From NCBI GenBank assembly GCA_017502085.1, contig JAFVVQ010000025.1:1-64000 (forward strand): a stretch of 64,000 bases of DNA, written 5' to 3'. The notes under the pieces were generated by a model. That model saw only the letters and a program-made list of their open reading frames with translations, did no database searches and had not been told where the DNA came from. Positions within the stretch are counted from its first letter, which is position 1; each line of letters opens with the position of its first letter. Below, piece after piece: positions 50,153 to 59,529 of this stretch. A program made the position numbers and the translations under genes. Source of the DNA: Clostridia bacterium (GTDB lineage Bacteria > Bacillota > Clostridia > Oscillospirales > Acutalibacteraceae).

Positions 50153-52759
50153 TCAGTCAGTTCTCTTGTTTGAGAGGAGTTTACCGACTTCACCGACGGC
50201 AAGGGGCATTGACGAAAGTGCGATGACTGTCAGCCATTGCGGAGCGTTCAGAGGGGTTGTGCCGAAAAGGGAAGCAAGCTGCGGAATGCAGACAACAACT
50301 GCCTGCAATATCACGCATACGGTAACGGCGATATTCATCATTCTGTTTGAGAAAACACCTGCTTTTAAAATCGATTCCGACGAGCGGGTGTTGATTGCGT
50401 GGGCGATTTCACAGAAACTCAGTGTACAGAAAGCCATTGTGCCGCCGACTCCGCCGAAAATGAAGTTGCCGATTGCGTGGGCAAGAAGGGTCAGAGCGCC
50501 GACGAAAGCACCTTCAAGCGTAATATCAAGCCACAGACCGTCTGCGAAAAAGCCTTTCGAGGGCGGTACGGGATGACGGCTCATAATGTTTTTCTCGGTT
50601 TTCTCTGTGCCCAGAGCGATTGCGGGCAGGGAATCCGTGACAAGATTGACCCACAGTAGTTGAATCGGAAGCAGAGGTGTGCCGAAACCCAGCACAGATG
50701 CTGCAAAAACGGCAATAATTTCACCGATATTTGTGCCGAGAAGAAAATGTACGGCTTTTTTGATGTTATCATATATGCCCCTGCCTTGCTCGACGGCTTT
50801 GACAATGGTAGCAAAATTATCGTCGGTGAGAATCATATCTGCCGCATTTTTGGCAACATCAGTACCGCTTTTACCCATAGCGCATCCGATATCAGCCGCT
50901 TTGAGAGCGGGAGCATCGTTGACACCGTCACCCGTCATCGCAACGGTTTCGCCTCGCGCGCGGAAAGCCTTGACAATCCTCACCTTGTGTTCAGGTGTTA
51001 CTCTTGCAAACACACGGCAGTCGGCAACGGCAGTTTGCAGTTCGGTGTCTGTCAGGGTATCTAACTGAGCACCCGTCATTGCGGTTGTGGATTTATCCGA
51101 AATCCCGAGGGTATCCGCTATTGCGTTGGCGGTGGCGATGTGGTCACCGGTAATCATAACGGGAGTTATTCCCGCTTTTTTGCAGACCGCAACCGCCTTT
51201 GCGGCTTCGGGGCGGGGCGGATCGGTCATACCGATAAGACCGCAGAAAACGAGGTCTTCCTCACGGTTATCGGATCTGCTTTCGGCGGGTCTGTAAGCTA
51301 CGGCAATAACCCTGAGTGCCTGACGCGCCATAATGTCATTCTGCTGAAGTATACTCATTTTTTTATTGGCGGTCAGGGGCAACTCTCCGCCGTTTGAGAG
51401 ATATCTGTTGCATCTGCTTGTTACGATGTCGGGTGCACCCTTTACAAGAAGCATATCACGGGTATCGACCGTACAGACAACAGACATCCTTTTTCTCTCG
51501 CCTGAAAACGGAGTTTCATATTGACGGATGTATTTCTGCGGGTCCGGTCTGATGCCCGATGAATAAGCGGCGGCAAGAATAGCGGTTTCTGTCGGATCGC
51601 CGATGAATTCAACCGTCTTGCCTCGTCGGGATTCTTTTGCGTTGCAACACAGTGATGCATATAAAAGGAGTATTTGCGATTGCGGCGAATCCGTTCTGAT
51701 TTCTCCCGAATGCGAGCAGATTTTTGTGACAGTCATTTTGTTCTGCGTCAGAGTACCGGTTTTATCTGAACAGATGACTGTTGCGGCGCCGAGTGTTTCA
51801 ACGGCGGGCAAAAAACGTATTATCGCATTGCTTTTTGCCATACGCTGAACGCCCATAGATAAAACGACCGTCACAACAGCGGGCAGACCCTCGGGGATTG
51901 CTGCAACGGCAAGGCTGACCGAAAGCATAAAAGAGGGAAGAATACCGCTTCTGCGAAATAATCCGAGAGCGAAAACAAGAGCACATATCGCGACTGCACC
52001 GATCCCGAGCGCTTTGCCTACCTTTGCAAGTCTTTGTTGAAGCGGGGTCTGTGGTGCTTCCTCAGAGTCAAGCAGATTTGCAATTCTGCCGACTTTTGTT
52101 TCCATTCCCGTTTCGGTTACAACCGCTTTGCAGTTACCCGCCATAACGGTTGTGGAGGAATAAATCATATTTTTTCTGTCAGCAAGTGCACAGTTTTTAT
52201 CGAGAGTTACGTCAGCGTCTTTTGTGCAGGGTACAGATTCGCCTGTCAATGCGCTTTCCTGAATCCTGAGTCCGTTTGCAGAGATGAGTCTGCAGTCTGC
52301 GGGCACCATATCTCCGCTTTCTAGATATACTACATCACCTGAAACAAGAGTATCTGAAGGGATTCTTGCTGTTTTGCCGCCACGGAGTACACAGGCTGAC
52401 GGTGCTGACATTTTGCGGAGGGCTTCGATTGCTTTCTCTGCTTTCTGCTCCTGAATGACGCCGATAACCGCATTGAGAATGACGATTATCAGAATCACAA
52501 CAGGCTCAACGAAATCACCCTTGCCCTCAAGGATTCCCGTTGCAAACGAAATGATGCAGGCAACAAAAAGAATTATTACGCAGAAATCTTTGAACTGAGC
52601 GAAGAACCTTTTTATCAGAGAAGTTTTTTCGCGCCCTTGCAAAACGTTGGGGCCGTCTGATTTCAGCCGTTTTTCCGCCTCGTGAGGTGAAAGCCCTTTG
52701 CCGATATTCGTTTTGAGTGCTTCCGCAGTTTTTTCAGCGGAAACGGAATGCCAATCCAT
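50153..52759 (-). CDS. Calcium-type cation P-ATPase (P2)
   Basis: An 868-residue P2-type ATPase, probably exporting calcium. Cation N-terminal domain (WHSVSAEKTAEALKTNIGKG), actuator with ALTGESVPC, phosphorylation motif VICSDKTGTLTQNK, hinge MTGDGVNDAPALKAADIG, and ten helices with PEGLPAVV in M4 and LWVNLVTDSLPAIALG in M6, both calcium-pump hallmarks. The start with GGAGCGATG spacing is preferred to an ATG 20 codons upstream. It stands alone, downstream of the AbrB-like gene on the same strand. Confidence 0.93.
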   Translation of the reverse strand: MDWHSVSAEKTAEALKTNIGKGLSPHEAEKRLKSDGPNVLQGREKTSLIKRFFAQFKDFCVIILFVACIISFATGILEGKGDFVEPVVILIIVILNAVIGVIQEQKAEKAIEALRKMSAPSACVLRGGKTARIPSDTLVSGDVVYLESGDMVPADCRLISANGLRIQESALTGESVPCTKDADVTLDKNCALADRKNMIYSSTTVMAGNCKAVVTETGMETKVGRIANLLDSEEAPQTPLQQRLAKVGKALGIGAVAICALVFALGLFRRSGILPSFMLSVSLAVAAIPEGLPAVVTVVLSMGVQRMAKSNAIIRFLPAVETLGAATVICSDKTGTLTQNKMTVTKICSHSGEIRTDSPQSQILLLYASLCCNAKESRRGKTVEFIGDPTETAILAAAYSSGIRPDPQKYIRQYETPFSGERKRMSVVCTVDTRDMLLVKGAPDIVTSRCNRYLSNGGELPLTANKKMSILQQNDIMARQALRVIAVAYRPAESRSDNREEDLVFCGLIGMTDPPRPEAAKAVAVCKKAGITPVMITGDHIATANAIADTLGISDKSTTAMTGAQLDTLTDTELQTAVADCRVFARVTPEHKVRIVKAFRARGETVAMTGDGVNDAPALKAADIGCAMGKSGTDVAKNAADMILTDDNFATIVKAVEQGRGIYDNIKKAVHFLLGTNIGEIIAVFAASVLGFGTPLLPIQLLWVNLVTDSLPAIALGTEKTEKNIMSRHPVPPSKGFFADGLWLDITLEGAFVGALTLLAHAIGNFIFGGVGGTMAFCTLSFCEIAHAINTRSSESILKAGVFSNRMMNIAVTVCVILQAVVVCIPQLASLFGTTPLNAPQWLTVIALSSMPLAVGEVGKLLSNKRTD

Positions 52760-52825
52760 ATCATCGCTCCTTCGGGAATTACCGAAAAAATCGGTCTGAT
52801 TTTTATAAATAATATTCATAGGAGC

Positions 52826-52867
52826 ATAAAAAAATCACCTGACGGGCAGATGTCCGTCGGGTGATTG
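52826..52867 (-). terminator. Intrinsic terminator of the AbrB-like gene
   Basis: On the minus strand AATCACCCGACGG pairs with CCGTCAGGTGATT (one mismatch) and a seven-T run follows. Confidence 0.92.
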
Positions 52868-52871
52868 GTGT

Positions 52872-53117
52872 TTATTCGGTTGTTTTGAGTTTTTCGAGGC
52901 AGTTTTTGCAGACGTAACTGTTCTCAAATTCAATGAGGTCTGTTTCGGATTTGCAGAAAATACAGTCGCAAACGGATTTTTTGAGAATAATCTGCTTTCC
53001 GTCAGAAAACATCTCAACCTTGCATCCCGGTTCTGTCATACCGAGTTCCTTGCGAAGCTGCATCGGAATTACGATTCTGCCGACCTCATCAATCATACGT
53101 GTGAATCCGGAAAACAT
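52872..53117 (-). CDS. SpoVT/AbrB-like DNA-binding protein with C-terminal zinc ribbon
   Basis: An 81-residue transition-state-type regulator. The N-terminal swapped-hairpin domain (about 1-50) reads TRMIDEVGRIVIPMQLRKEL and KVEMFSDGKQIILKK. The C-terminus has two CxxC pairs (CIFC and CKNC, 18 residues apart), a small zinc ribbon in place of the usual AbrB multimerisation tail. RBS AAGGGGGT before the ATG; the frame continues upstream without a better site. Confidence 0.88.
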   Translation of the reverse strand: MFSGFTRMIDEVGRIVIPMQLRKELGMTEPGCKVEMFSDGKQIILKKSVCDCIFCKSETDLIEFENSYVCKNCLEKLKTTE

Positions 53118-53189
53118 TTTATTACCCCCTTCATTTTTCAAAAATATATCACAATTCCCAACAATTGTCAACAAAATTTGCGATTTCGG

Positions 53190-53226
53190 GAAAAGAAAAG
53201 AGCTGCCTCGTTCAGTGAGACAGCCC
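53190..53226 (-). terminator. Intrinsic terminator of the rpmH-jag operon
   Basis: On the minus strand GGGCTGTCTC pairs with GAGGCAGCTC (minor mismatch) and is followed by TTTTCTTTTCC. Confidence 0.82.
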
Positions 53227-53233
53227 GTTTTAA

Positions 53234-54058
53234 TTATTTGTTGAGATCGATTTTGCCGTAGAGTGATGCGCCTGCTGAATCCGAGCGGGGAGGTCTTGAA
53301 GGTGCGGATGCTTCGCTCTTGTTATAAGAGGATTTGCCGCCTCTGTAACCGCCTCTGCCACCCTTATTATAGCCGCCTCTGCCGCCTTTGTTATAACCGC
53401 CGCTGTGAGTGGGCTTAACGCCTTCTTCAAGGGTGATAACAACCTTGCGGTCACCGTCACTGCCGACGGAGTGGGAGGTAACGCCTTCGATATCCTGAAG
53501 TGTTGTGTGGATAATACGGCGCTCATAAGGATTCATGGGCTCGAGAACAACGTTTCTGCCGTACTTTCTGACCTTAGCCGCATTCTTGCGTGCGAGTGAA
53601 CGGAGAGTGTTCTCTCTCTTTTCACGGTAGTTGCCGACGTTGATGGAAACTCTTCTGTAATCCTCTGTGCCTCTGTTGATAACGAGTCTGGTCAGATACT
53701 GGATTGCATCGAGGGTTTCACCTCTTCTGCCGATAACCGAGCCGTAGTCGTCATCGCAATTGATTGAGATGCGCACATCTTCTTCGTCAGCTTCAACGCT
53801 GATTTCGGCGTCATTGACACCGAGATTCTTGAGGATTGTAAGGACATAAGCTTTTGCTTTTGCAAAGGGATCTTCCTCAAATTCATAGAATGCTTTTACC
53901 TTGGCGAGTGAACCGCCGAAAAGGCCGAAAAGCTTAGCTTTTTCTCTTTCGATAACTTCATATTTAACATCTGTATCCTCAGGTGCTCCGAGAGCCTTGA
54001 GGGCAGCTTCTTTTGCTTCGTCAAGAGTAGAGCCTGTGCCGATAGCTTCTTTAATCAA
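53234..54058 (-). CDS. jag: RNA-binding protein Jag/KhpB
   Basis: A 274-residue protein: Jag N-domain (about 1-55, AIGTGSTLDEAKEAALKALG; KLFGLFGG), KH domain (about 75-150, DDDYGSVIGRRGETLDAIQY), R3H domain (about 155-215, NPYERRIIHTTLQDIEGVTS). The C-terminus adds ~60 residues of RGG-like repeats, GGYNKGGRGGYNKGGRGGYR, then a Ser/Pro-rich end. KhpB binds RNA and affects elongation/division in Gram-positives. Immediately after yidC, as usual. Confidence 0.94.
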   Translation of the reverse strand: MIKEAIGTGSTLDEAKEAALKALGAPEDTDVKYEVIEREKAKLFGLFGGSLAKVKAFYEFEEDPFAKAKAYVLTILKNLGVNDAEISVEADEEDVRISINCDDDYGSVIGRRGETLDAIQYLTRLVINRGTEDYRRVSINVGNYREKRENTLRSLARKNAAKVRKYGRNVVLEPMNPYERRIIHTTLQDIEGVTSHSVGSDGDRKVVITLEEGVKPTHSGGYNKGGRGGYNKGGRGGYRGGKSSYNKSEASAPSRPPRSDSAGASLYGKIDLNK

Positions 54059-54080
54059 AATTTCACCACCAGAAATTGTT

Positions 54081-55022
54081 TTATTTTTTAGCTGAAATCA
54101 GCTTTTGGTTTTCTTCTTTGGAGCGGCGTTCGATGGTTTCTTCAACCATAAGCTTTGCAAGGGTTTTCTTGGGGCTGTAGAAATAGCCGATGATAACCGT
54201 TGTGATAAATCCGAAAAGACCGGATGCAATCCAATAAACGCCGATGCCGATGGGGTAGTTGATAACGAAATAAAGTGACATAAGGGGCATACCAAACATC
54301 ATACAACCCATAGCAGGGTTATTGGCTGCAGTGGGATTCTGCTGCTTCTGTTTGATCATTGAATAAACGCCTGAGAGCATTGAAGTGAGGAATGAAAGGG
54401 CAGGAACGAGCCATACAAGTTTTGTGACACCTTCGTCTGTGGGCTTGACACCCATTGAAATGCCGAAGATTTCAAAGTTTGTGTTCTGGATGGCATTGAA
54501 GGTCTGCATTGAGATCTTGCCGTTATCAACAAGGTAAGCAAGTTCCTTGATATGTTCCATAACGAGAAGCTCAAGCTGGATGCCTGTGTTCTTTGCGCCT
54601 GCAACGGCGGGGAGAGCTGCAACAGCTTCTGTGAGCGCCGTAACCTCAGCCTTCGGAATGTGGAGGAAGTTGGTCAGCGGATAATAAATCGCTCCGATAA
54701 GACCGAAAAGAATAACGAACTGAAGAATCATAGGTGTGCAGCCTGCACTCATGGGATTATAACCCTCACGCTGATAAAGAGCGGTGGTTTCCTCCTGAAT
54801 TCTTTTCTGATCGCCTGCATATTTAGTTTGGATTTTACGGATTTTTGACTGAATGCGCTGCGTTTTAGCCATTCCCTTCTGCTGGCTGATCGATGAGGGG
54901 ATAGTCAGCAATCTCGTGATGAGAGTAAGAAGAACGATGGAAACGGCATAACTGCCCACACCTATCGTCTGATAGATGAAGTCAAGCAGATATCCGAAAG
55001 GTATGCCGAGCACTTGATACAT
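54081..55022 (-). CDS. yidC: Membrane protein insertase YidC/OxaI family
   Basis: A 313-residue insertase of the short Gram-positive type: no large periplasmic domain and no lipoprotein box in front of the first helix. Core helices: YAVSIVLLTLITRLLTIP, the conserved basic cytoplasmic loop KTQRIQSKIRKIQTKYAGD, MSAGCTPMILQFVILFGLIG and later IGIGVYWIASGLFGF. It inserts membrane proteins with or without SecYEG. Start overlaps the yidD stop region (ATG next to it). Confidence 0.95.
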   Translation of the reverse strand: MYQVLGIPFGYLLDFIYQTIGVGSYAVSIVLLTLITRLLTIPSSISQQKGMAKTQRIQSKIRKIQTKYAGDQKRIQEETTALYQREGYNPMSAGCTPMILQFVILFGLIGAIYYPLTNFLHIPKAEVTALTEAVAALPAVAGAKNTGIQLELLVMEHIKELAYLVDNGKISMQTFNAIQNTNFEIFGISMGVKPTDEGVTKLVWLVPALSFLTSMLSGVYSMIKQKQQNPTAANNPAMGCMMFGMPLMSLYFVINYPIGIGVYWIASGLFGFITTVIIGYFYSPKKTLAKLMVEETIERRSKEENQKLISAKK

Positions 55023-55264
55023 TATTTTTTATCCTCCGAATGTGAGTGTTTCTTGGGCGGAACCAAATCAACACCGCCCGGTGAAAAGGGATTACATCGT
55101 AAAACCCTCCATATAGCAAGGAGGGCCCCTTTGAAAGCTCCGTGAACTTCAATCGCTTCAACAGCGTACTGCGAACAGGTCGGATAATACCTGCACGACG
55201 GCGGGAACAGAGGTGAGATACACCTTCGGTAAAAGCGGATAAGTAGTAGAAGTAGTTTTTTCAT
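55022..55264 (-). CDS. yidD: Membrane protein insertion efficiency factor YidD
   Basis: An 80-residue protein with the whole YidD signature: [37 protein letters not shown] and [15 protein letters not shown]. Amphipathic N-terminus associates with the membrane. Overlaps rnpA by one base and yidC by one. Confidence 0.96.
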   Translation of the reverse strand: MKKLLLLLIRFYRRCISPLFPPSCRYYPTCSQYAVEAIEVHGAFKGALLAIWRVLRCNPFSPGGVDLVPPKKHSHSEDKK

Positions 55265-55623
55265 CAGGAATCAGCTCCCGTCGATGCATTCCTGATTATT
55301 CCGAGTTCCGTTAAATGCGAAAGCATAACGGGGGTAAGATCGGTGCTTTTAACCTTTTTGGTTTTGAACCTTGCAACAAACACAATATCCCAGTTACCGC
55401 TGCACATGGGGGAAACCGAGGAGAATGCCGCCCTGATAATACGGCGGCATCTGTTTCTCTCGACTGCGCTGCCGAGCTTTTTAGCGGCTGTGATGCCGAT
55501 TCGGCAGCCGAGACCTCTGTTCTTGACAGCATAGGTCACCAAGGCCGGGGAGGCTTTCACTTTTCCCCTGCCATAAGCACGGTTAAACTCGGTATTCTGT
55601 TTTAAGGTTACCGGGTAGGACAT
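55264..55623 (-). CDS. rnpA: Ribonuclease P protein component
   Basis: The 119-residue protein part of RNase P, helping the RNA subunit mature tRNA 5' ends. The RNR motif region [19 protein letters not shown] is intact, with [12 protein letters not shown] near the N-terminus. Located between rpmH and yidD as in nearly all bacteria. The C-terminal 20 residues are variable. Confidence 0.95.
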   Translation of the reverse strand: MSYPVTLKQNTEFNRAYGRGKVKASPALVTYAVKNRGLGCRIGITAAKKLGSAVERNRCRRIIRAAFSSVSPMCSGNWDIVFVARFKTKKVKSTDLTPVMLSHLTELGIIRNASTGADS

Positions 55624-55645
55624 TACTGAACATCCCTCTCAAAAA

Positions 55646-55780
55646 TTAATAAGAGAGCTGCTTTCTGCCCTTTGCTCTGCGGCGGGCAAGAACCTTGCGG
55701 CCGTTTCTGTCAGCCATTCTCTTGCGGAAACCGTGCTCCATCTTGCGATGACGCTTCTTGGGCTGGTAAGTTCTTTTCAT
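55646..55780 (-). CDS. rpmH: Ribosomal protein bL34
   Basis: A 44-residue basic protein: [20 protein letters not shown], then [29 protein letters not shown] before the ATG; the upstream open frame is leader. First gene of the operon. Confidence 0.97.
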   Translation of the reverse strand: MKRTYQPKKRHRKMEHGFRKRMADRNGRKVLARRRAKGRKQLSY

Positions 55781-55890
55781 TTTTCTGACCTCCGTTTCAC
55801 TTTTGGATTGATTTAACCGGCAACCGCTTTGGACGGATAACCGATTATCGGGCATAACTAAATAAGGGTAAAATACCCCTCGGAATACAC

Positions 55891-55920
55891 ATTATATAAC
55901 AGCTTGGGGCGGAATGTCAA
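55891..55920 (-). promoter_or_regulatory. Sigma-A promoter of rpmH-rnpA-yidD-yidC-jag
   Basis: On the minus strand TTGACA, 18 bases, TATAAT: both hexamers perfect. It sits ~110 bases before the rpmH start, as part of the 335-base gap between rpmH and dnaA. Confidence 0.88.
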
Positions 55921-55972
55921 CATTTTTTTTAATTATGTCAAAAAACACACCGTTTGTCTGCAAAAATTCTGC

Positions 55973-56001
55973 TTGAAAAAAGCGGATATGTGTGATATAC
56001 T
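55973..56001 (+). promoter_or_regulatory. Sigma-A promoter of dnaA
   Basis: TTGAAA, 17 bases, TATACT with TG one base upstream (extended -10), about 115 bases before the dnaA ATG. The gap contains no convincing DnaA box (TTATCCACA or close variants). Confidence 0.78.
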
Positions 56002-56115
56002 TACAATGTATCATTATCATTAAAATGCGATAGTATCGTTTAAAGCGGTTGCACGGTGCGGTTGCATTGCAGGATAAATTGTGAACAGAATTATGAAGAG
56101 GAAGGTTGTTAATTA

Positions 56116-57429
56116 ATGGAATCCGTAATGGATATGTGGGAACTGGTGCGTCAGCACCTGAAAGCGAATGTCGGGGAAGTCATATTTGATATATGGTTCA
56201 AACCTTTGAACATTCTCAGCTTTGACGGCACAAAGGTTGAAATTGCCGTCAGTAATTTTATGAAAAAGATTATCGAGCAGCAGTTTTACGGCGAACTTAA
56301 GGGAGCTTTCAAGGCGGTACTCGGTTTTGATATCGGCGTTGAACTTATTGATCCCGAGGAGGCTGCGGCTAAAGCACAGAAAAACGACGAAGAAAAAACA
56401 AGCGCTACACTCAGTATTGAACAGAATACTTTTGAAACCTTCGTTGTAGGCCCTTCAAACAGATTTGCTCACGCGGCGGCTCAGGCGGTTGCGGCGGCTC
56501 CCGGCGTTGCTTATAACCCGCTGTTTATATACGGCAACTCAGGTCTGGGCAAAACTCATCTTCTCAGGGCGATCAGCACTGCAATCCTCGCAAAGAATCC
56601 CGATGCCGATATTATTTTCACAAGAGGCGAAGAATTCGTCAACCTTATAGTTACGGGCATCAATAAGGGTAAAATGAGCGAGATTCACGAGAAATACAGA
56701 AATTGTGATGTTCTTCTTGTGGACGATATTCAGTTCATTGCAGGTAAAAACTCAACTCAGGAAGAATTCTTCCATACTTTCAATGCTCTTACGCAGGCAG
56801 GTAAGCAGATTGTTCTGACCTCGGACAGTACGCCGAAGGATATCGAGGTCCTTGACGACCGTCTCAAAAACAGATTTGAGTGGGGACTTATCGCAGATAT
56901 TCAGCCGCCCGATATCGAAACGAGAATGGCTATTATCCAGCGTAAGGCACAGACTCTCGGACTTCAGCTTCCCGATGATGTTGTTCAGTTCGTTGCTGAA
57001 AAAATCAGGTCAAACATTCGTCAGCTTGAGGGTGCGGTAAAGAAAATCAATGCGCTTGTTAACATCGAGGGAGCTGCAATCAACCTCGCAATGGCACAGA
57101 ATGCCATCAAGGACATTATGAATGACAGCCGTCCCGTTGAGGTTATAGTCAACAAAATCATCAGCGAAACCGCAAGGACCTACGGTATTCCACAGAGTGA
57201 TATCATTTCGAAGAAAAAGGATGCCAAAACCGCAAAAGCAAGGCAGGTTGCGATCTACATCGTAAGAACGACAACCGACCTTACCCAGAAGCAGATAAGC
57301 GAGTTCTTCGGAAACAGAGACAGAACGACGATTCTTTATTCAGCCGATCTTATTGCTCAGGAGATTCAGAAGGATTCTGCTCTCAAAAGAACGGTCGAAA
57401 ACATAATCAAGAACACGAAGGACCAGTAA
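56116..57429 (+). CDS. dnaA: Chromosomal replication initiator DnaA
   Basis: A 437-residue DnaA. Domain I (about 1-85, DMWELVRQHLKANVGEVIFD; WFKPL), short linker, AAA+ domain III with Walker A YGNSGLGKTHLLRA, Walker B VLLVDDIQFIAGK and sensor DDRLKNRFEWGL, and DNA-binding domain IV (about 335-437, FFGNRDRTTILYS in the signature). Unusually it is followed by ftsY, not dnaN. Divergent from rpmH as at many replication origins. Confidence 0.96.
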   Translation: MESVMDMWELVRQHLKANVGEVIFDIWFKPLNILSFDGTKVEIAVSNFMKKIIEQQFYGELKGAFKAVLGFDIGVELIDPEEAAAKAQKNDEEKTSATLSIEQNTFETFVVGPSNRFAHAAAQAVAAAPGVAYNPLFIYGNSGLGKTHLLRAISTAILAKNPDADIIFTRGEEFVNLIVTGINKGKMSEIHEKYRNCDVLLVDDIQFIAGKNSTQEEFFHTFNALTQAGKQIVLTSDSTPKDIEVLDDRLKNRFEWGLIADIQPPDIETRMAIIQRKAQTLGLQLPDDVVQFVAEKIRSNIRQLEGAVKKINALVNIEGAAINLAMAQNAIKDIMNDSRPVEVIVNKIISETARTYGIPQSDIISKKKDAKTAKARQVAIYIVRTTTDLTQKQISEFFGNRDRTTILYSADLIAQEIQKDSALKRTVENIIKNTKDQ

Positions 57430-57470
57430 TCCGCTTAAATCCGAATACATTTTATATATAGAGGTACACA

Positions 57471-58394
57471 ATGGGCTTTTTTGAAAAAATCAACAGAGGT
57501 CTCAAAAAAACAAGAGACAGTATGTCGGGCGCTATCAATGCCGCGCTTTACGGCAAGAATGAGATAGACGACGAGTTTTACGACGATCTTGAAGAAATTC
57601 TCGTTATGGCTGACGTCGGTGTCAACACCGCAACCGAAATCGTTGAAAGACTCAAGGATTCGGTGTTCAAAAAGAATCTTCATAAAGTGAAGGATGTCAA
57701 AAAGGAAATCAAGAATATCGTTGCCCAGCTTCTCAGCGGCGGCGAAGAAATCGATATGATAACCGTACCCTCCGTTATCCTTGTAATCGGCGTAAACGGT
57801 GTAGGAAAAACGACGTCAATCGGTAAGATGGCGGCGATGTTCAGGGAAGAGGGCAAGAAGGTTATCCTCGGTGCGGCTGATACTTTCAGAGCGGCAGCTA
57901 TCGACCAGCTTGAAATCTGGGCGGACCGTGCGGGTGTTGATATCGTCAAGCATAAGGAGGGTGCAGACCCTGCTGCGGTAGTGTTTGATACAATCAGCGC
58001 AGGTAAGGCAAGAAACGCCGATATCATTATCTGCGATACCGCAGGCAGACTCCATAACAAAAAGAATCTTATGGAAGAACTTGCGAAGATTTACAGAGTT
58101 ATTGACCGTCAGCTTCCGTATGCTGATCGTGAAATTCTGCTTGTTCTCGATGCAACAACGGGTCAGAATGCTGTCAATCAGGCCAAGGAATTCAAGGACG
58201 TTGCCGAAATAACGGGCATCATCCTCACGAAGCTTGACGGTACTGCAAAAGGCGGTGTGGTTCTTTCAATCAAGAACGATCTTAAAGTACCCGTTAAGTT
58301 TATCGGCGTCGGCGAAGGCATCGACGACCTCAGACCCTTTGATCCCGCGGCTTTTGCGGAAGGTTTGTTTGAAGAAGAAAAAGGCGAGGAATAA
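57471..58394 (+). CDS. ftsY: Signal recognition particle receptor FtsY
   Basis: A 307-residue SRP receptor GTPase, NG domains only, without the acidic A domain. GTPase motifs: GVNGVGKTTSIGKMA (P loop), DTFRAAAIDQL, ICDTAGRLHNKKNLMEEL, LTKLDGTAKGGVVLS and FIGVGEGIDDLRPF. It guides ribosomes with SRP to the membrane. In many Firmicutes it follows smc; here it follows dnaA by 41 bases. Confidence 0.95.
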   Translation: MGFFEKINRGLKKTRDSMSGAINAALYGKNEIDDEFYDDLEEILVMADVGVNTATEIVERLKDSVFKKNLHKVKDVKKEIKNIVAQLLSGGEEIDMITVPSVILVIGVNGVGKTTSIGKMAAMFREEGKKVILGAADTFRAAAIDQLEIWADRAGVDIVKHKEGADPAAVVFDTISAGKARNADIIICDTAGRLHNKKNLMEELAKIYRVIDRQLPYADREILLVLDATTGQNAVNQAKEFKDVAEITGIILTKLDGTAKGGVVLSIKNDLKVPVKFIGVGEGIDDLRPFDPAAFAEGLFEEEKGEE

Positions 58395-58402
58395 TAAATA
58401 TT

Positions 58403-59002
58403 ATGGATTATATCATTGCAACACACAATATGAAAAAAAGAGATGAGCTTCAGCGCATCCTTTCACCTCTCGGTATAAGGGTGCTCCTTGCAGAGGAGGT
58501 CGGAATCGAACTTTCCGATGTTGAAGAAACAGGCACAACTTTCGAAGAGAATGCCTTCCTGAAGGCTGAAAGCGGATGCAGAGAAAGCGGTATGCCCTGC
58601 CTTGCAGATGATTCGGGTATTGCGGTTGATTATCTCAACGGTGCGCCCGGAGTCTATTCGGCACGATATGCGGGCGAGCCTTGCGATGACGATGCAAATA
58701 ACGCAAAGCTTTTCAGTGAGCTTGACGGCGTGCCCGATTCCGAAAGAGGTGCGGCATACGTGAGTGTTGTGTGCTGTGTTTATCCCGACGGCAGAAAGCT
58801 CACAGCAAGAGGCGAATGCAGAGGTTACATCGGTCACGGACTTATCGGCGACGGCGGATTCGGTTACGACCCGATGTTCTATCCAGTGGAATATAACGGC
58901 GAAAAAACGATGGCTCAGCTTACTGCGGCGGAAAAGGATGCTATCAGCCACAGAGGTAAGGCGGTACGTGAAATCGCAAAACAGATTGGAGAAATAAAAT
59001 AA
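58403..59002 (+). CDS. rdgB: Non-canonical purine NTP pyrophosphatase (RdgB/HAM1)
   Basis: A 199-residue house-cleaning enzyme that hydrolyses dITP and XTP. Signatures: IATHNMKKRDELQRIL, GTTFEENAFLKAE, LADDSGIAVDYLNGAPGVYS, GDGGFGYDPMF and SHRGKAVREI. It starts eight bases after ftsY and ends overlapping yhbY by one base. Confidence 0.95.
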   Translation: MDYIIATHNMKKRDELQRILSPLGIRVLLAEEVGIELSDVEETGTTFEENAFLKAESGCRESGMPCLADDSGIAVDYLNGAPGVYSARYAGEPCDDDANNAKLFSELDGVPDSERGAAYVSVVCCVYPDGRKLTARGECRGYIGHGLIGDGGFGYDPMFYPVEYNGEKTMAQLTAAEKDAISHRGKAVREIAKQIGEIK

Positions 59003-59421
59003 TGACAGGTAAAGAAAGAGCTGCGTTCAGGGCGCAGGCAAATTCTCTCGAGCCTCTTTTTCAGATTGGCAAAGGCGGTATGTCCGATGCACTCATCGAG
59101 CAGGTTGCCGATGCACTCCGCAAAAGAGAGCTTATAAAGATCAAGGTGCTTCTCGAAAGCGCACCTGAAACTCCCCGTGAATTCGCGGATAAACTCGCAG
59201 AAGCAACGGGCAGTGAGGTTATTCAGGTTGTGGGCGGCAGTATTGTTTTCTATAAGGAAAATCCGGATCTCGGTAAGGAAACAAATAAAAAACCCTCCAA
59301 AAAGGGTAAGCCACTTTCAAGAGTCAAGGCTAAAAGAGCTGCTGCGGCAAAAAGAGAGGCTGCCGAAAAGAAGCAGAAAAAAGATTTTTATGCAAAAAAG
59401 CGAACCTATGGCAGCCGTTGA
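59002..59421 (+). CDS. yhbY: YhbY-family RNA-binding protein (CRM domain)
   Basis: A 139-residue protein: CRM domain at about 1-95 (RAQANSLEPLFQIGKGGMSD, RELIKIKVLLES, VIQVVGGSIVFYKEN) with a GxxG loop, and a ~40-residue extra tail rich in Lys/Arg/Ala (AKRAAAAKREAAEKKQKKD). It binds pre-50S particles in other bacteria. The tail is longer than in the minimal family. Confidence 0.92.
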   Translation: MTGKERAAFRAQANSLEPLFQIGKGGMSDALIEQVADALRKRELIKIKVLLESAPETPREFADKLAEATGSEVIQVVGGSIVFYKENPDLGKETNKKPSKKGKPLSRVKAKRAAAAKREAAEKKQKKDFYAKKRTYGSR

Positions 59422-59529
59422 CGGTATTTGAATCGTAAAGTTGTATTATCACGGCATTTGAAGGGCTTCGGATTGTCGATTTTGCACAAATCATAATATT
59501 TAATTATTTGATGCAACAATTATTTAATA

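Noticed and set aside
55781..56115. Replication origin with DnaA boxes in the rpmH-dnaA gap
   Set aside because: Only weak TATATCACA-like sequences are found, none close to TTATCCACA; not enough to call oriC.
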